Position numbers and translations under genes: made by a program. The notes under the pieces were generated by a model. That model saw only the letters and a list, made by a program, of their open reading frames with translations, did no database searches and had not been told where the DNA came from. A DNA stretch of 64,000 nucleotides from positions 3,224,001 through 3,288,000 of the forward strand of contig NZ_CP059733.1 of assembly GCF_000948985.2 (NCBI RefSeq), read 5' to 3'. The stretch is from Thalassomonas viridans. Its GTDB lineage: Bacteria; Pseudomonadota; Gammaproteobacteria; Enterobacterales; Alteromonadaceae. Below, piece after piece: positions 49,421 through 58,259 of this stretch (position 1 is its first letter; every line of letters starts with the position of its first letter).

Positions 49421-50218
49421 TTGAAAGATAAGACTATGTTAACCGATTACCAAACCATATTAATCGTTGATGACGAACCGGCCGCCCGGCGCAAGCTTGA
49501 AAGTATGCTGACGAAAACCTGCCGCTATGAGCAGTTGATCCAGGCGTGCGACGGCGACGATGCGGTGGAAAAGATCCGCCAGTACCGGCCAGAGCTGGTT
49601 TTTATGGATATCCAGATGCCGGGCATGAACGGCCTGCAGGCGGCTTTGCTTACCCGGGAAGAAAATTACCAGCTGATCATGGTCACCGCCTTTGACAATT
49701 ACGCCATGGATGCCTTTGATACCCACGCGGTGGATTATCTGCTCAAGCCGGTTACTCTGGCCAGGCTGAGCCAGAGCCTGGAGAAAGTGGCGGCCCTGCA
49801 CCAGCGGATTCCGGAGGCGCAGCTGCAGCTATTGGCGGACAAAATTTATGGCCAGCAGGAAGAGCAGCAGCTGGCGGTCAGGAAGGGGGAGGCGACAGTG
49901 ATCATCAACGCCTCGGAAGTCTGCTATCTTGAGGCTTTAAGCGGCTACTGCCGTATAGTGCTGACCCTGAAGGGGCAAAAGAACCATAATACCGATTCTG
50001 TGCTCAGCGACGCGCCGTTGGAATTTATGCACCAGCAGCTGGACCAGGAGCAGTTTTTGCGCGTACACAGGAAATATGCGGTCAACAGCGAACAGATTTT
50101 TGCCTATTATAGCGTTATGCGTCGTATGTATTTAAAAATCAGGGATTTTCCTGATGTTGCCATTCCCGTTTCCCGCCGTAATGCTCCTATGATCAAAGGC
50201 CGCTGGCAAACCGTGTAA
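49421..50218 (+). CDS. LytTR family response regulator
   Basis: A 265-residue regulator. The TTG at 49421 has GAAGG 7 bases upstream; an ATG at 49436 lacks such a site but cannot be excluded. Receiver with phospho-acceptor D63 (LVFMDIQMPGMNG) and the VDYLLKPV lysine; the C-terminal LytTR domain (KGEATVIINASEVCYLEALSGYC, then FLRVHRKYAVN). Paired with the histidine kinase. The LytTR-type repeats upstream of the DUF2141 and FadL-like genes are its probable sites. Confidence 0.92.
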   Translation: MKDKTMLTDYQTILIVDDEPAARRKLESMLTKTCRYEQLIQACDGDDAVEKIRQYRPELVFMDIQMPGMNGLQAALLTREENYQLIMVTAFDNYAMDAFDTHAVDYLLKPVTLARLSQSLEKVAALHQRIPEAQLQLLADKIYGQQEEQQLAVRKGEATVIINASEVCYLEALSGYCRIVLTLKGQKNHNTDSVLSDAPLEFMHQQLDQEQFLRVHRKYAVNSEQIFAYYSVMRRMYLKIRDFPDVAIPVSRRNAPMIKGRWQTV

Positions 50219-50306
50219 CTGCCTGAAAAGCCGTGCTGTTGTGGTTAATACGGCAGCACAGGGCAGTGTCTGTGCTTTTGGCGATTAACGCCTGTTCCTT
50301 CTTTCT

Positions 50307-50336
50307 ACCGCTAAAGCCGCCAAATGTACCGTTGGG
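50307..50336 (+). promoter_or_regulatory. LytTR-type direct repeat upstream of FadL-like gene
   Basis: ACCGCTAAA (50307-50315), 12 bases, ACCGTTGGG (50328-50336). The second 9-mer fits the LytTR pattern at every position. Spacing is identical to the pairs at 47591-47659. It lies about 75 bases before the FadL-like start. Confidence 0.65.
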
Positions 50337-50411
50337 CCGATTCTCCCTGGCTTGTTTTTATTCCCGTGTTTATCTTGGCGGTGTTATCCCTTGCTGTGAT
50401 AAGGAAAAGAA

Positions 50412-51653
50412 ATGAATATAACGAAAACAGCCCTGGCGCTTGCGGTCAACTTGCTGGCATTTGAAGCATACGGCGCCGCCTTCGCCCTAAATGAACACAG
50501 CGCTTCCGGTTTGGGCCGGGCATTTGCCGGAGAAGGGGCCATGGCGGATAATGCGGCTGTGCTGGCAAGAAATCCGGCAGCCATGGCCCGGTTTAAACAG
50601 GCCGAATTTTCTGTGGCCGGTACCGTTGTCGGGCCGGATGTTTCCCTTGAAGGCGTCAACAATGACGAGCTGGATGAGGACAGTATCGCACCCGATGCCC
50701 TGATCCCGGCGCTGTATTATGTCCAGCCCCTGAACCGCCATATTGCCGTCGGAGTCGGCGCATTTTCCAACTTTGGCCTGTCTACCGAATTGCCGGATGA
50801 TTATGCGGCGGGCCAGCTTGCCGGTGAAACCTCACTGATCACAGTCAATATCAATGCCAGCGCCGCCCTCAGGTTCAATAAAGCCTTCAGCCTGGGACTG
50901 GGACTAAACCTGGTGTATGCCGATGCCACCCTGATCAGGCATTTGGGGGCTAACCCTTATGATTTGGCCCGGGAAACGGAAGCGGCCAATATGACAGGGG
51001 ATGATGTTGGCTACGGGGTGAATGTCGGGCTGTTATATGAGATCACCCCGGATCACAGGATATCACTGGCTTACCGCAGCCGGGTGGATTTAGTGTTAAG
51101 CGGCGACTATAGCAATGAACTGCCGGCCGCTTTAGGGGGCCTGGCGGGTGAAACCCTGGCAGGGGAATTGGAACTCACCTTGCCCAATATGGCAGAGTTC
51201 TCCGGCCTGCACCAGCTCACCGCCAACCTGGCGCTGCACTATAGCGTGGCCTGGACCGGCTGGAGCAGCTTTGAAAGGCTGGAAGCCTACGCCGGGGGCA
51301 TAGATTCGCCGGTATTTGAAAAAGACGAATTTTTTGAAAATTCAGTGCGCTCCGCCGTCGGCATCAGCTATAACGTGCAGGACGTGCTGACGCTCCGGGC
51401 AGGCGTCGCCTATGATGAAACCCCGATAGAGCAGGCCTACCGCTCCATCTCCATCCCCGACAGCAACCGCATCTGGTACAGCACTGGGCTGACCTATCAT
51501 TTTAAGGACGCTTCCTCTTTTGATTTTGGCATGAGTTTTATCAAGGGGGAGGAGGTGGAGTTTACCGAAACCGACGATTCAGGCCAGGCCTGGCAGTTTA
51601 CCTCGAACGGGGATGCGACCCTGGTGTCGGCGCAGTATAACTACAGGTTTTAG
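50412..51653 (+). CDS. FadL/OmpP1 family outer-membrane transporter
   Basis: A 413-residue outer-membrane protein with a signal peptide (LALAVNLLAFEAYGAAF). The FadL-family N-terminal hatch is recognisable in FALNEHSASGLGRAFAGEGAM and DNAAVLARNPAAMA; the rest is barrel strands ending VSAQYNYRF. Transports long-chain fatty acids or other hydrophobic compounds. Follows the LytTR regulator by 193 bp, with a LytTR-type site between them. Confidence 0.92.
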   Translation: MNITKTALALAVNLLAFEAYGAAFALNEHSASGLGRAFAGEGAMADNAAVLARNPAAMARFKQAEFSVAGTVVGPDVSLEGVNNDELDEDSIAPDALIPALYYVQPLNRHIAVGVGAFSNFGLSTELPDDYAAGQLAGETSLITVNINASAALRFNKAFSLGLGLNLVYADATLIRHLGANPYDLARETEAANMTGDDVGYGVNVGLLYEITPDHRISLAYRSRVDLVLSGDYSNELPAALGGLAGETLAGELELTLPNMAEFSGLHQLTANLALHYSVAWTGWSSFERLEAYAGGIDSPVFEKDEFFENSVRSAVGISYNVQDVLTLRAGVAYDETPIEQAYRSISIPDSNRIWYSTGLTYHFKDASSFDFGMSFIKGEEVEFTETDDSGQAWQFTSNGDATLVSAQYNYRF

Positions 51654-51729
51654 CCAGGAGAGTTATGGAGTTGGTACCGGCCAGCGAGTCTTATACGCTT
51701 AATGTAAAAGTTGTCTTCGGGCACGGACT

Positions 51730-51820
51730 AGTCGGGTCTTTCCTTAATATAAGCTTAATGACTTTAACAAGATAACTGATTGAATGTTATGAAAACATAG
51801 TGATACACTAAAACCCGACT
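51730..51820. promoter_or_regulatory. Nested dyads upstream of the kinase/YcaO cluster
   Basis: AGTCGGGT (51730) and ACCCGACT (51813-51820) are exact complements 75 bases apart. Between them lies the perfect 13-base dyad TAGTG-ATA-CACTA (51798-51810). They are the main structures in the 250-base gap before the kinase start at 51904 and are candidates for an operator. Confidence 0.4.
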
Positions 51821-51903
51821 TATACAGGCATGAGAGGGCTGTTTTAAAGCATCAGACATGATGATGGTTTCGTGCTGAAAAAAGCTTTAGGGTTTACAGT
51901 GGA

Positions 51904-54900
51904 ATGGCAAACACAACAACAAATACATTACATTCGGACTTAGGCTTTTTTTCTGATGCTTACCGGCTAATCAAAAAAATAGGACAGGGGGGATTTGGCC
52001 AGGTTTATCTGGCGAAACAGCTCAATACCAACCAGGATGTTGCCATCAAGTTCCTGTCTATCAGCAGTGATTATGATGAAGCCAAGAAAAAGCGTTACAT
52101 CGAACGTTTTGACCGGGAAACCCTTTTATGCAGCCGCTTGCAGCATCCCAATATTGTCCGTTTGCTTGATAAAGGCTGTTGTTATGACAACCTGCTTTAT
52201 GCGGTCTTTGAATATGTTGACGGCAAAACGTTAAGGGAAACCTTGGCGGAGTCCGGCGCCCTGTTACCTGTGGATGCGGCAGAAGTGATGGGACAGGTAC
52301 TGGATGCACTGGCCCATGCCCATGAACAGGGGGTTATCCACCGGGATATTAAACCGGCAAATATCATGCTGACTAAGGTCGGCGCTAAGATTCATGCCAA
52401 GGTATTGGATTTTGGCATAGGAACTTTGGTCAACGAAGTTCGCCAGCTTGACTATAAAAGCATTACCCTGACCCAGGAAACCCTGGGAACCCCTTCATAC
52501 AGCGCCCCCGAACAGCTAAGGGGAGAGCCGCCGACACCCAAAACGGACATTTATGTCTGGGGCCTGGTTTTTATCGAATGTTTGACCGGACAGGCGGCAA
52601 TTTCCGGTACCAGCCTGGCATCGGTTTTTCATAAACAGTTAAGCCAGTCCAATGTGCCTTTACCTGCCTCCCTTGCCGGACATAGCGTGTGTGCCTTATT
52701 GCGCCGGGTGCTTAATAAAAAAGCCGATGAAAGAGCCTCCGATGCGGCAGAATTGTACCATGAGTTCCATCAGCTGAATTTTTCCACCCTGGTGGGGGAA
52801 CTTAACCAGGGGGCAGGCCATAATATTGCCGCCGACAGTACTTTAGTGGTACAGCCCGGGGACAATGAAACCCTGATCAATGATGTCGGCGCCATACAGG
52901 CAAGTTATGCCGCCCTGACAGAGCGTAAACAAATCAGCGCCCTGGCCGTGGTATTAAACGTCAAAGCCGCGGGAGAACAGGAGCCGGATGACGAAGTGGT
53001 GGATGCCATTCACAGGGATCAAAAAGCCCAGTGTATCGACATAGCGATACGTTACGGTGCCTATCATGTCGGCACGCTCGCTAATAGTCTGCTGTTTTAC
53101 TTTGGTTATCCTGTGGTCAGTGATAATGACAGCCGCCTGTGCGCGCGTACGGCACTGGAAATAAGCAGTAAACTGAGCCAGCGCAATTCCCTGTTAAAAC
53201 CCAGTCAGGGCATAGAGATTTTAACCCAAATGGGGATGTATACCGGTGTGGTTACCACATATGCCGACACTGTGCCTGAGGGCAATACCGCCAACACGGC
53301 GATTGAACTGGCGCGCCTGGCCGGACCGAACCAGGTATTAACGACAAAAAACAGCAAACATTTGCTGGATCGTTATCTCAGTTTTCAGACGCTGCCGGCA
53401 GCAAGCTTTGGCATCAGCGCCAGGCTTGAGCCCTTATATGCTTTGACCGGTGAACGCCAGGTTGAAGCTTTCGGCTTTTTACGCGCCAATCATAACAAGC
53501 ATGCCTTTACCGGCCGTGAAGTCGAACTCAGGCTCTTGCGGCAGTTATTAAATCCGCAGCCAGCCGCAGCAGCTGCGGGCCGGATGAGATATAAAGGCGG
53601 ACACGTCTTTGGCGAGGCCGGTATCGGCAAATCGCGCCTGGTGTTTGAGTTAAGAAACCTGGCCCGGAATCACAGGCATTATGTCAGCCAGTGTTTGCCT
53701 GAGCATAAGAATAATGCCTTATATCCGGTGTTGAATTTAGTAAAAAATAAATTCTCACTTGATGCCCTGGAGCCGGCAGCCGCTGTGGCCAAGCTGCAGC
53801 AGGCACTCGTAGGGGCTGTCAGCGAGCAGGAGGTTTATCACACGGACGATGCCCTGGTGATTTTATGCTCCTGGCTGGCCCTGCCGCTGCCCCGGGATAT
53901 TCAGGTGAAAGCCCTGAGTACAGATATTCAAAAGCAGTTATTGTTTAAAGCCCTGATCGGACTCCTGCTCGATAATCGGTCAGCGACGAAAGAAAGGCCA
54001 CTAAAGCAGCTATTTTTATTTGAAGACTTACATTGGGCCGACCCGACCACCCTGGAGTTTATGGCACAGCTGAGCCTGGCAAGCCAGGGCAGCAATGAGG
54101 TCTTTATCAGCACTTCTCGTCAGCCGTTGCCGCCGGTTTTAGCCGGTTGTGAGTTTCAGCCGATTGAACTGAGCAAGCTGAGCCAGGAAAAAACCACGGA
54201 ATTTGTTATTAACCTGTTTGATAAGCAGCAGGTATCCAGGCAGCTGCTTGATGTCGTCGTCTCCCGTACCGATGGTATTCCCCTGTTTATCGAAGAGCTG
54301 GTGAACATGCTCAAGCAAAAGGGCCTGGTACGGCATTTAAACGGCATCACCGATTTTATTAACCCGGATAACCTGCATGAGGTGCCCGGCAGTTTACGCG
54401 ACTCGTTACAGCAAAAACTGGATACTTTGCTTTATGCCAAAGAAACGGCGCAACTGGCGGCTACCATCGGGCGGGAATTCGATTACGATTTGCTGGCCGC
54501 CGCCTCCAACCACAGTGCAGCCCAGCTGCAAACCGATTTAAACGAGCTGATCGAGGCGGACTTGATCATCTTGCAGCGCAAGGTTGCCGGCGACAGCTAT
54601 ATTTTTAAGCATGCCCTGGTGAAGGATGCCGCTTACGGCAGCCTGGTAAAAAGCGTCCGGGAAAAAATCCACCGCCAGCTGGCAACGACGATGGAAGTGA
54701 AGTTTATCCGTCAGTCTCAGTCGATGGCGCATATCCTGGGGCACCATTGGTCGCAGGCCGAACAGGCGGATAAGGCGGCCCACTGGTTTTTAACGGCGGG
54801 ACGCCAGGCGGCGGCAACCTTTGCCAATACCGAATCTATTAGTTTTTATACCAAAGCGGTTAATGAGCTATTAAAACTGGCTGCAGGCAGTGAACTGGCG

Positions 54901-56049
54901 CCGCAGCAAAAAAATGACCTGGTGAGCGCCTATGTGGGCGCAGGCGACGGCGAAATCGCCAATGGCCGCCATGAGCAGGGGCGGCAGGCCTTTATGCGTG
55001 CCCTTGACTATATAGGCGGCAGCTCCATAGAAAAAGCCTGTATTTATCATAAGATAGGCAAGTCGTGGGAGACGCATCATCATCATGATCTTGCGCTGCA
55101 GGCGTATCAGGATGCGGAAGACAGCCTGGGAGCCATGCCGGAGCATGAGGCCCCCCTATGGTGGAATGAATGGCTGAAAATTCACAGCGCCCGTTTATAC
55201 GTCTACTACTGGCAGGGTGAGCCGGGGCTGATGAAACCCCTGGTGGACAAGATGGCCCCTGTGGCCAGACAGCGGGGCAATGCGTTTCAGCAGGCGCAGT
55301 TTTATGATGACTTGCTTCACCTGCGTTTTCGTCAGACACGTTTTTGCCTGGAGGACGAAGATGTGGCTATTGCCCGCCAGGCCTGTTTTTTTGCCGGTGA
55401 AACCGGGGATTTATCGATAATAGCTTCAGCCAGCTTTATGCTGGGCTTTGCTTTATATTTTAACCGCCAATATTCCAAGTCCAAGGAAGAAATGTTTAAT
55501 GCGCTGGAGAAGGCAAGAAAGATCAATGACATCACCTTGCAGTCCCGTTGTTTGACTTATCTGGCCATGAGCAACCGGCACCTGGGCAATCTCGAAGAAA
55601 CCGAATATTACGCCGGGCAGTCGCTGGAAGCGGCATTAAAAGCCGGTATGGATGACTATATCGCCACCGCAAAAGCCAATTTAAGCTGGGTCATGCTGCA
55701 AAAAGGCGAAATGCAGCTTTCGCTTGAGACGGTAAAGGAAGGCATCCATATCTGGGAGCAGCTCGCCGGCACTTATCCCTATCCCTTTCAGTGGTTAGGC
55801 TTGCTGGTATATCTCGAACTCGTTGTCAACTATGACAATATGGGCGCCATGGAGGAGGAGAACGCCCGGGAGCTGTTTGCGGTTATCGGACTTTTACTTG
55901 ATGTAAAACAACTTAAATTGCCGCCGGCTATTAATAATCCCTTGGCCCGGGCACAAATGCTTTATACTGGCAGCAAAAAATATACCCAGGAAATACAGCA
56001 AGTTATCAAAGAAGCTCTTTCGGGGGCCCACAGGTTAGACTACCTATAA
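51904..56049 (+). CDS. Ser/Thr kinase - degenerate cyclase - AAA ATPase - TPR protein (TOMM kinase/cyclase type)
   Basis: A 1381-residue multidomain protein, close in length and layout to the 'TOMM system kinase/cyclase fusion' family. N-terminal Ser/Thr kinase (residues ~20-290): GQGGFGQVYLA glycine loop, K49 in VAIKFL, HRDIKPAN (146-153), DFG (169-171) and SAPEQ, so it should be active. Residues ~340-510 match a class III adenylate/guanylate cyclase fold, but both metal-binding Asp are missing (ALAVVLNVKAA; LANSLLFYFGYP), so it is probably a non-catalytic regulatory domain. A STAND/AAA NTPase follows with Walker A GEAGIGKSRL (~569) and Walker B FLFEDLHWAD (~704). The C-terminal ~400 residues are helical repeats, TPR-like. 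First gene of the cluster; likely phosphorylates partners recognised by the FHA protein. Cytoplasmic; no membrane segment seen. Confidence 0.9.
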   Translation: MANTTTNTLHSDLGFFSDAYRLIKKIGQGGFGQVYLAKQLNTNQDVAIKFLSISSDYDEAKKKRYIERFDRETLLCSRLQHPNIVRLLDKGCCYDNLLYAVFEYVDGKTLRETLAESGALLPVDAAEVMGQVLDALAHAHEQGVIHRDIKPANIMLTKVGAKIHAKVLDFGIGTLVNEVRQLDYKSITLTQETLGTPSYSAPEQLRGEPPTPKTDIYVWGLVFIECLTGQAAISGTSLASVFHKQLSQSNVPLPASLAGHSVCALLRRVLNKKADERASDAAELYHEFHQLNFSTLVGELNQGAGHNIAADSTLVVQPGDNETLINDVGAIQASYAALTERKQISALAVVLNVKAAGEQEPDDEVVDAIHRDQKAQCIDIAIRYGAYHVGTLANSLLFYFGYPVVSDNDSRLCARTALEISSKLSQRNSLLKPSQGIEILTQMGMYTGVVTTYADTVPEGNTANTAIELARLAGPNQVLTTKNSKHLLDRYLSFQTLPAASFGISARLEPLYALTGERQVEAFGFLRANHNKHAFTGREVELRLLRQLLNPQPAAAAAGRMRYKGGHVFGEAGIGKSRLVFELRNLARNHRHYVSQCLPEHKNNALYPVLNLVKNKFSLDALEPAAAVAKLQQALVGAVSEQEVYHTDDALVILCSWLALPLPRDIQVKALSTDIQKQLLFKALIGLLLDNRSATKERPLKQLFLFEDLHWADPTTLEFMAQLSLASQGSNEVFISTSRQPLPPVLAGCEFQPIELSKLSQEKTTEFVINLFDKQQVSRQLLDVVVSRTDGIPLFIEELVNMLKQKGLVRHLNGITDFINPDNLHEVPGSLRDSLQQKLDTLLYAKETAQLAATIGREFDYDLLAAASNHSAAQLQTDLNELIEADLIILQRKVAGDSYIFKHALVKDAAYGSLVKSVREKIHRQLATTMEVKFIRQSQSMAHILGHHWSQAEQADKAAHWFLTAGRQAAATFANTESISFYTKAVNELLKLAAGSELAPQQKNDLVSAYVGAGDGEIANGRHEQGRQAFMRALDYIGGSSIEKACIYHKIGKSWETHHHHDLALQAYQDAEDSLGAMPEHEAPLWWNEWLKIHSARLYVYYWQGEPGLMKPLVDKMAPVARQRGNAFQQAQFYDDLLHLRFRQTRFCLEDEDVAIARQACFFAGETGDLSIIASASFMLGFALYFNRQYSKSKEEMFNALEKARKINDITLQSRCLTYLAMSNRHLGNLEETEYYAGQSLEAALKAGMDDYIATAKANLSWVMLQKGEMQLSLETVKEGIHIWEQLAGTYPYPFQWLGLLVYLELVVNYDNMGAMEEENARELFAVIGLLLDVKQLKLPPAINNPLARAQMLYTGSKKYTQEIQQVIKEALSGAHRLDYL

Positions 56050-56065
56050 TCGACTAAGGAAAATC

Positions 56066-56881
56066 ATGACTAAAGATAAAAACAACAATGAAATCAGTTC
56101 TCAGGTAAAGGCGAGCCAGGAAAAAAGTAAGAACCAGCTGCTATGGGAAGAAAACAGCCAGGATATTTATGTTATCCGCAGTGCCAAGGATGACGTGGCT
56201 TATGTACCTTATGACAAATACCGCAATGCCCCCCGGCTGGAATGGTATAACGGCGAAAAGGATCAGCACTTTTGTTTTCTTACCGCCAACGGCTACCAGC
56301 CGGAAAACCTTACCGGGCCGGCGCTGACTAAAGTTATTCCGTGGAACCTGGATACGGCGCAGCCGCCGCAGTCATACAACGGCCAGCCGCTGCAACCCGG
56401 TTACTTGCTTGATTTGCGCGTGCTTCATATGAGCCGCTTGCTTAATCCTGCACTGGAGATCAAAATGGACTTTAAACAACTGCCGCCGTTAAAGTACCCG
56501 ATTGAGCAGAGCCACACCAAGCAACCCGAGCAAAGTTCCGATTACACAGGTAAGAAAGACGATGGCTTTTTACCTGAAGATAAGCGCTACCAGCTGGAAA
56601 ATGTTCCTTACGACAATCTTTACATAGTTTCGTGGAAAGATCCTTTGGGCAATCACAAAATAGATGAGTATGACCCTTATGAGATCACGTACCTGACCAG
56701 TGACATGCTGGATGAGTGCGACCCGGCCCATGAAGTTTCAACCGGCAATACCATGGTTGTGCTTGAGTCTTATTTTAAAAAGGCGGGTGTACAGGTGGGG
56801 GCGTTAAACCCTAAAGACTGGGAATATGTCAGTCTCCACGGTTCATGTTATGTTGCCAACCTTAACAGTTTTGTAAAATAG
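56066..56881 (+). CDS. Unknown 271-residue protein of the YcaO cluster
   Basis: I do not recognise this protein. It is hydrophilic, without signal peptide or membrane segment; N-terminal ~25 residues are Lys/Asn/Ser-rich and disordered-looking, the rest has many Tyr, Pro, Asp and Asn (GYQPENLTGPALTKV, PPQSYNGQPLQPGYLLDLR, YDPYEITYLTSDMLDECD). Four cysteines at most; C-terminus SLHGSCYVANLNSFVK. It is 16 bp behind the kinase gene and 82 bp ahead of ycaO, so it belongs to the operon. Possible roles: substrate of the modification, kinase target, or structural partner. It is too long and lacks the Cys/Ser/Thr-dense tail of typical azole precursors. Confidence 0.75.
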   Translation: MTKDKNNNEISSQVKASQEKSKNQLLWEENSQDIYVIRSAKDDVAYVPYDKYRNAPRLEWYNGEKDQHFCFLTANGYQPENLTGPALTKVIPWNLDTAQPPQSYNGQPLQPGYLLDLRVLHMSRLLNPALEIKMDFKQLPPLKYPIEQSHTKQPEQSSDYTGKKDDGFLPEDKRYQLENVPYDNLYIVSWKDPLGNHKIDEYDPYEITYLTSDMLDECDPAHEVSTGNTMVVLESYFKKAGVQVGALNPKDWEYVSLHGSCYVANLNSFVK

Positions 56882-56905
56882 CAGGTCTGCGGTTTATTCA
56901 ATCCG

Positions 56906-56946
56906 GCCGTTGCTTTCCGTGATGGAGCGCAGCGGCTGTTCTTTTT
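56906..56946 (+). terminator. Hairpin with T-rich tail between the unknown gene and ycaO
   Basis: GCCGTTGC (56906-56913) pairs with GCAGCGGC (56929-56936; one G-T) around 15 bases, followed by TGTTCTTTTT. It may attenuate transcription into ycaO, giving more kinase and 271-residue protein than modification enzymes. Confidence 0.45.
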
Positions 56947-56963
56947 ATCGTTTATAAAAAACT

Positions 56964-58256
56964 ATGACACAAGATTCATTTAAATCGTACGCCAAGGGGA
57001 CGCACAGGGCCCGGTCACCGGAAGAAACACTGGCCTTAATGCGGCCGCATATGACGGCCATGGGGATCACCCGGATTGCCAATGTCACCGGCCTGGATGA
57101 AATCGGGATCCCTGTAGTAACCGTCTGCCGGCCCAACTCCCGGGCGGTTTCGGTTGCCCAGGGCAAAGGACCGGATCTTGTCTCTGCCAAGGTATCCGGG
57201 CTGATGGAAGCGATAGAGACTTATCATGGCGAGCATATAGATCTGCCGCTGCGTTTGGCAAGCTACCGCGAAATGAAAGCAAATCATGCGGTTGTTGATG
57301 TCGGGCGCCTGCCGAAATTATCCGTCAGCTGTTTTCACCAGGATTTGCCCATCCTCTGGGTCGAGGGCAGGGATTATAGCAGCGGCCAGTCCGTCTATGT
57401 TCCCTATGAAATGGTGCACTGTAACTATAACCTGCCGTTACCCACCGGCAGCGGCGCCTTTATGATGAGCACCAACGGCCTGGCTTCCGGGAATCATGAA
57501 CTGGAAGCCGTAGTGCACGGTTTGTGTGAACTGATAGAACGTGACGCCACCTCGTTATGGCAGATGCGCCGCCATACCAGGGCTGCAAACCAGGCCCCGG
57601 AGAAGAAAAAAGGAGAGGAAAAGGGAGATGAGGCCCCGGATCCCTGCATGCTTAACCTGGCCAGCGTTGATGATCCCGCCTGCCTGAAGGTTTTATCTTT
57701 GTTTGCACAGGCCGGGATTGCCGTTGCCGTATGGGATACAACTTCCGATCTCGGTATACCTTCTTTTTACTGCACCATAATCAACAAAGAAGTGAGCGAG
57801 CTGCGCCCCCTGTATCCGGCAAGCGGCGCCGGCACACACCCCTGTAAAGCCGTCGCCCTGTTAAGGGCGCTGACAGAAGCGGCACAGACCCGCTTGACCA
57901 TGATTTCCGGCTCCCGTGACGATGTAACCGTCAACGAATACAACCACGGGCAAAACATCAAATTTCAGCAGCGGATACTTTCCTGGGTAAGCCAGGAGCA
58001 AAAACTGAGGTCCTACCGGGAAATCCCGAGCTGGTCCCATGAAACTTTTGTACAAGACATGCAGCTATTGACGGACAAACTCAGTGCAAGGGGCTTAGAC
58101 CAGGTGATTACCGTAGATTTGAGCAAATCGTCATTTAACATTCCCGTTGTTCGGGTGATTGTGCCCGGCCTGGAAGGGATACAGGATGTTCCCGGTTATG
58201 TGCCCGGGCAGCGCGCGCAGCAAGTGTTCAAAAATATTAGTAATGAAGCCAGTTAA
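56964..58256 (+). CDS. YcaO-domain protein (thioamide/azoline-forming type)
   Basis: A 430-residue ATP-dependent enzyme. YcaO proteins activate backbone amides by phosphorylation to make azolines, amidines or, with TfuA, thioamides. ATP/Mg motifs are present: S78 with E82 and E85 (KVSGLMEAIETYHGEH), E181 with E189, E192 and R193 (LEAVVHGLCELIERD), and E305, Q308, R310 (LTEAAQTRL). A Lys/Glu-rich insert (residues ~207-225) is unusual. The C-terminus ends PGYVPGQRAQQ..., with no PxPxP tail as in azoline-forming enzymes. The tfuA gene follows after 3 bp, which argues for thioamidation. The substrate is unknown. Confidence 0.93.
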   Translation: MTQDSFKSYAKGTHRARSPEETLALMRPHMTAMGITRIANVTGLDEIGIPVVTVCRPNSRAVSVAQGKGPDLVSAKVSGLMEAIETYHGEHIDLPLRLASYREMKANHAVVDVGRLPKLSVSCFHQDLPILWVEGRDYSSGQSVYVPYEMVHCNYNLPLPTGSGAFMMSTNGLASGNHELEAVVHGLCELIERDATSLWQMRRHTRAANQAPEKKKGEEKGDEAPDPCMLNLASVDDPACLKVLSLFAQAGIAVAVWDTTSDLGIPSFYCTIINKEVSELRPLYPASGAGTHPCKAVALLRALTEAAQTRLTMISGSRDDVTVNEYNHGQNIKFQQRILSWVSQEQKLRSYREIPSWSHETFVQDMQLLTDKLSARGLDQVITVDLSKSSFNIPVVRVIVPGLEGIQDVPGYVPGQRAQQVFKNISNEAS

Positions 58257-58259
58257 GCT

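Noticed and set aside
51675..51702. Another LytTR-type repeat pair before the kinase gene
   Set aside because: TACCGGCCA and TACGCTTAA start 19 bases apart instead of 21 and match the pattern poorly.
56922..56957. 11-residue frame MERSGCSFYRL before ycaO as a possible precursor peptide
   Set aside because: Too short for a leader plus core, no ribosome site, and it falls inside a hairpin; chance is more likely.
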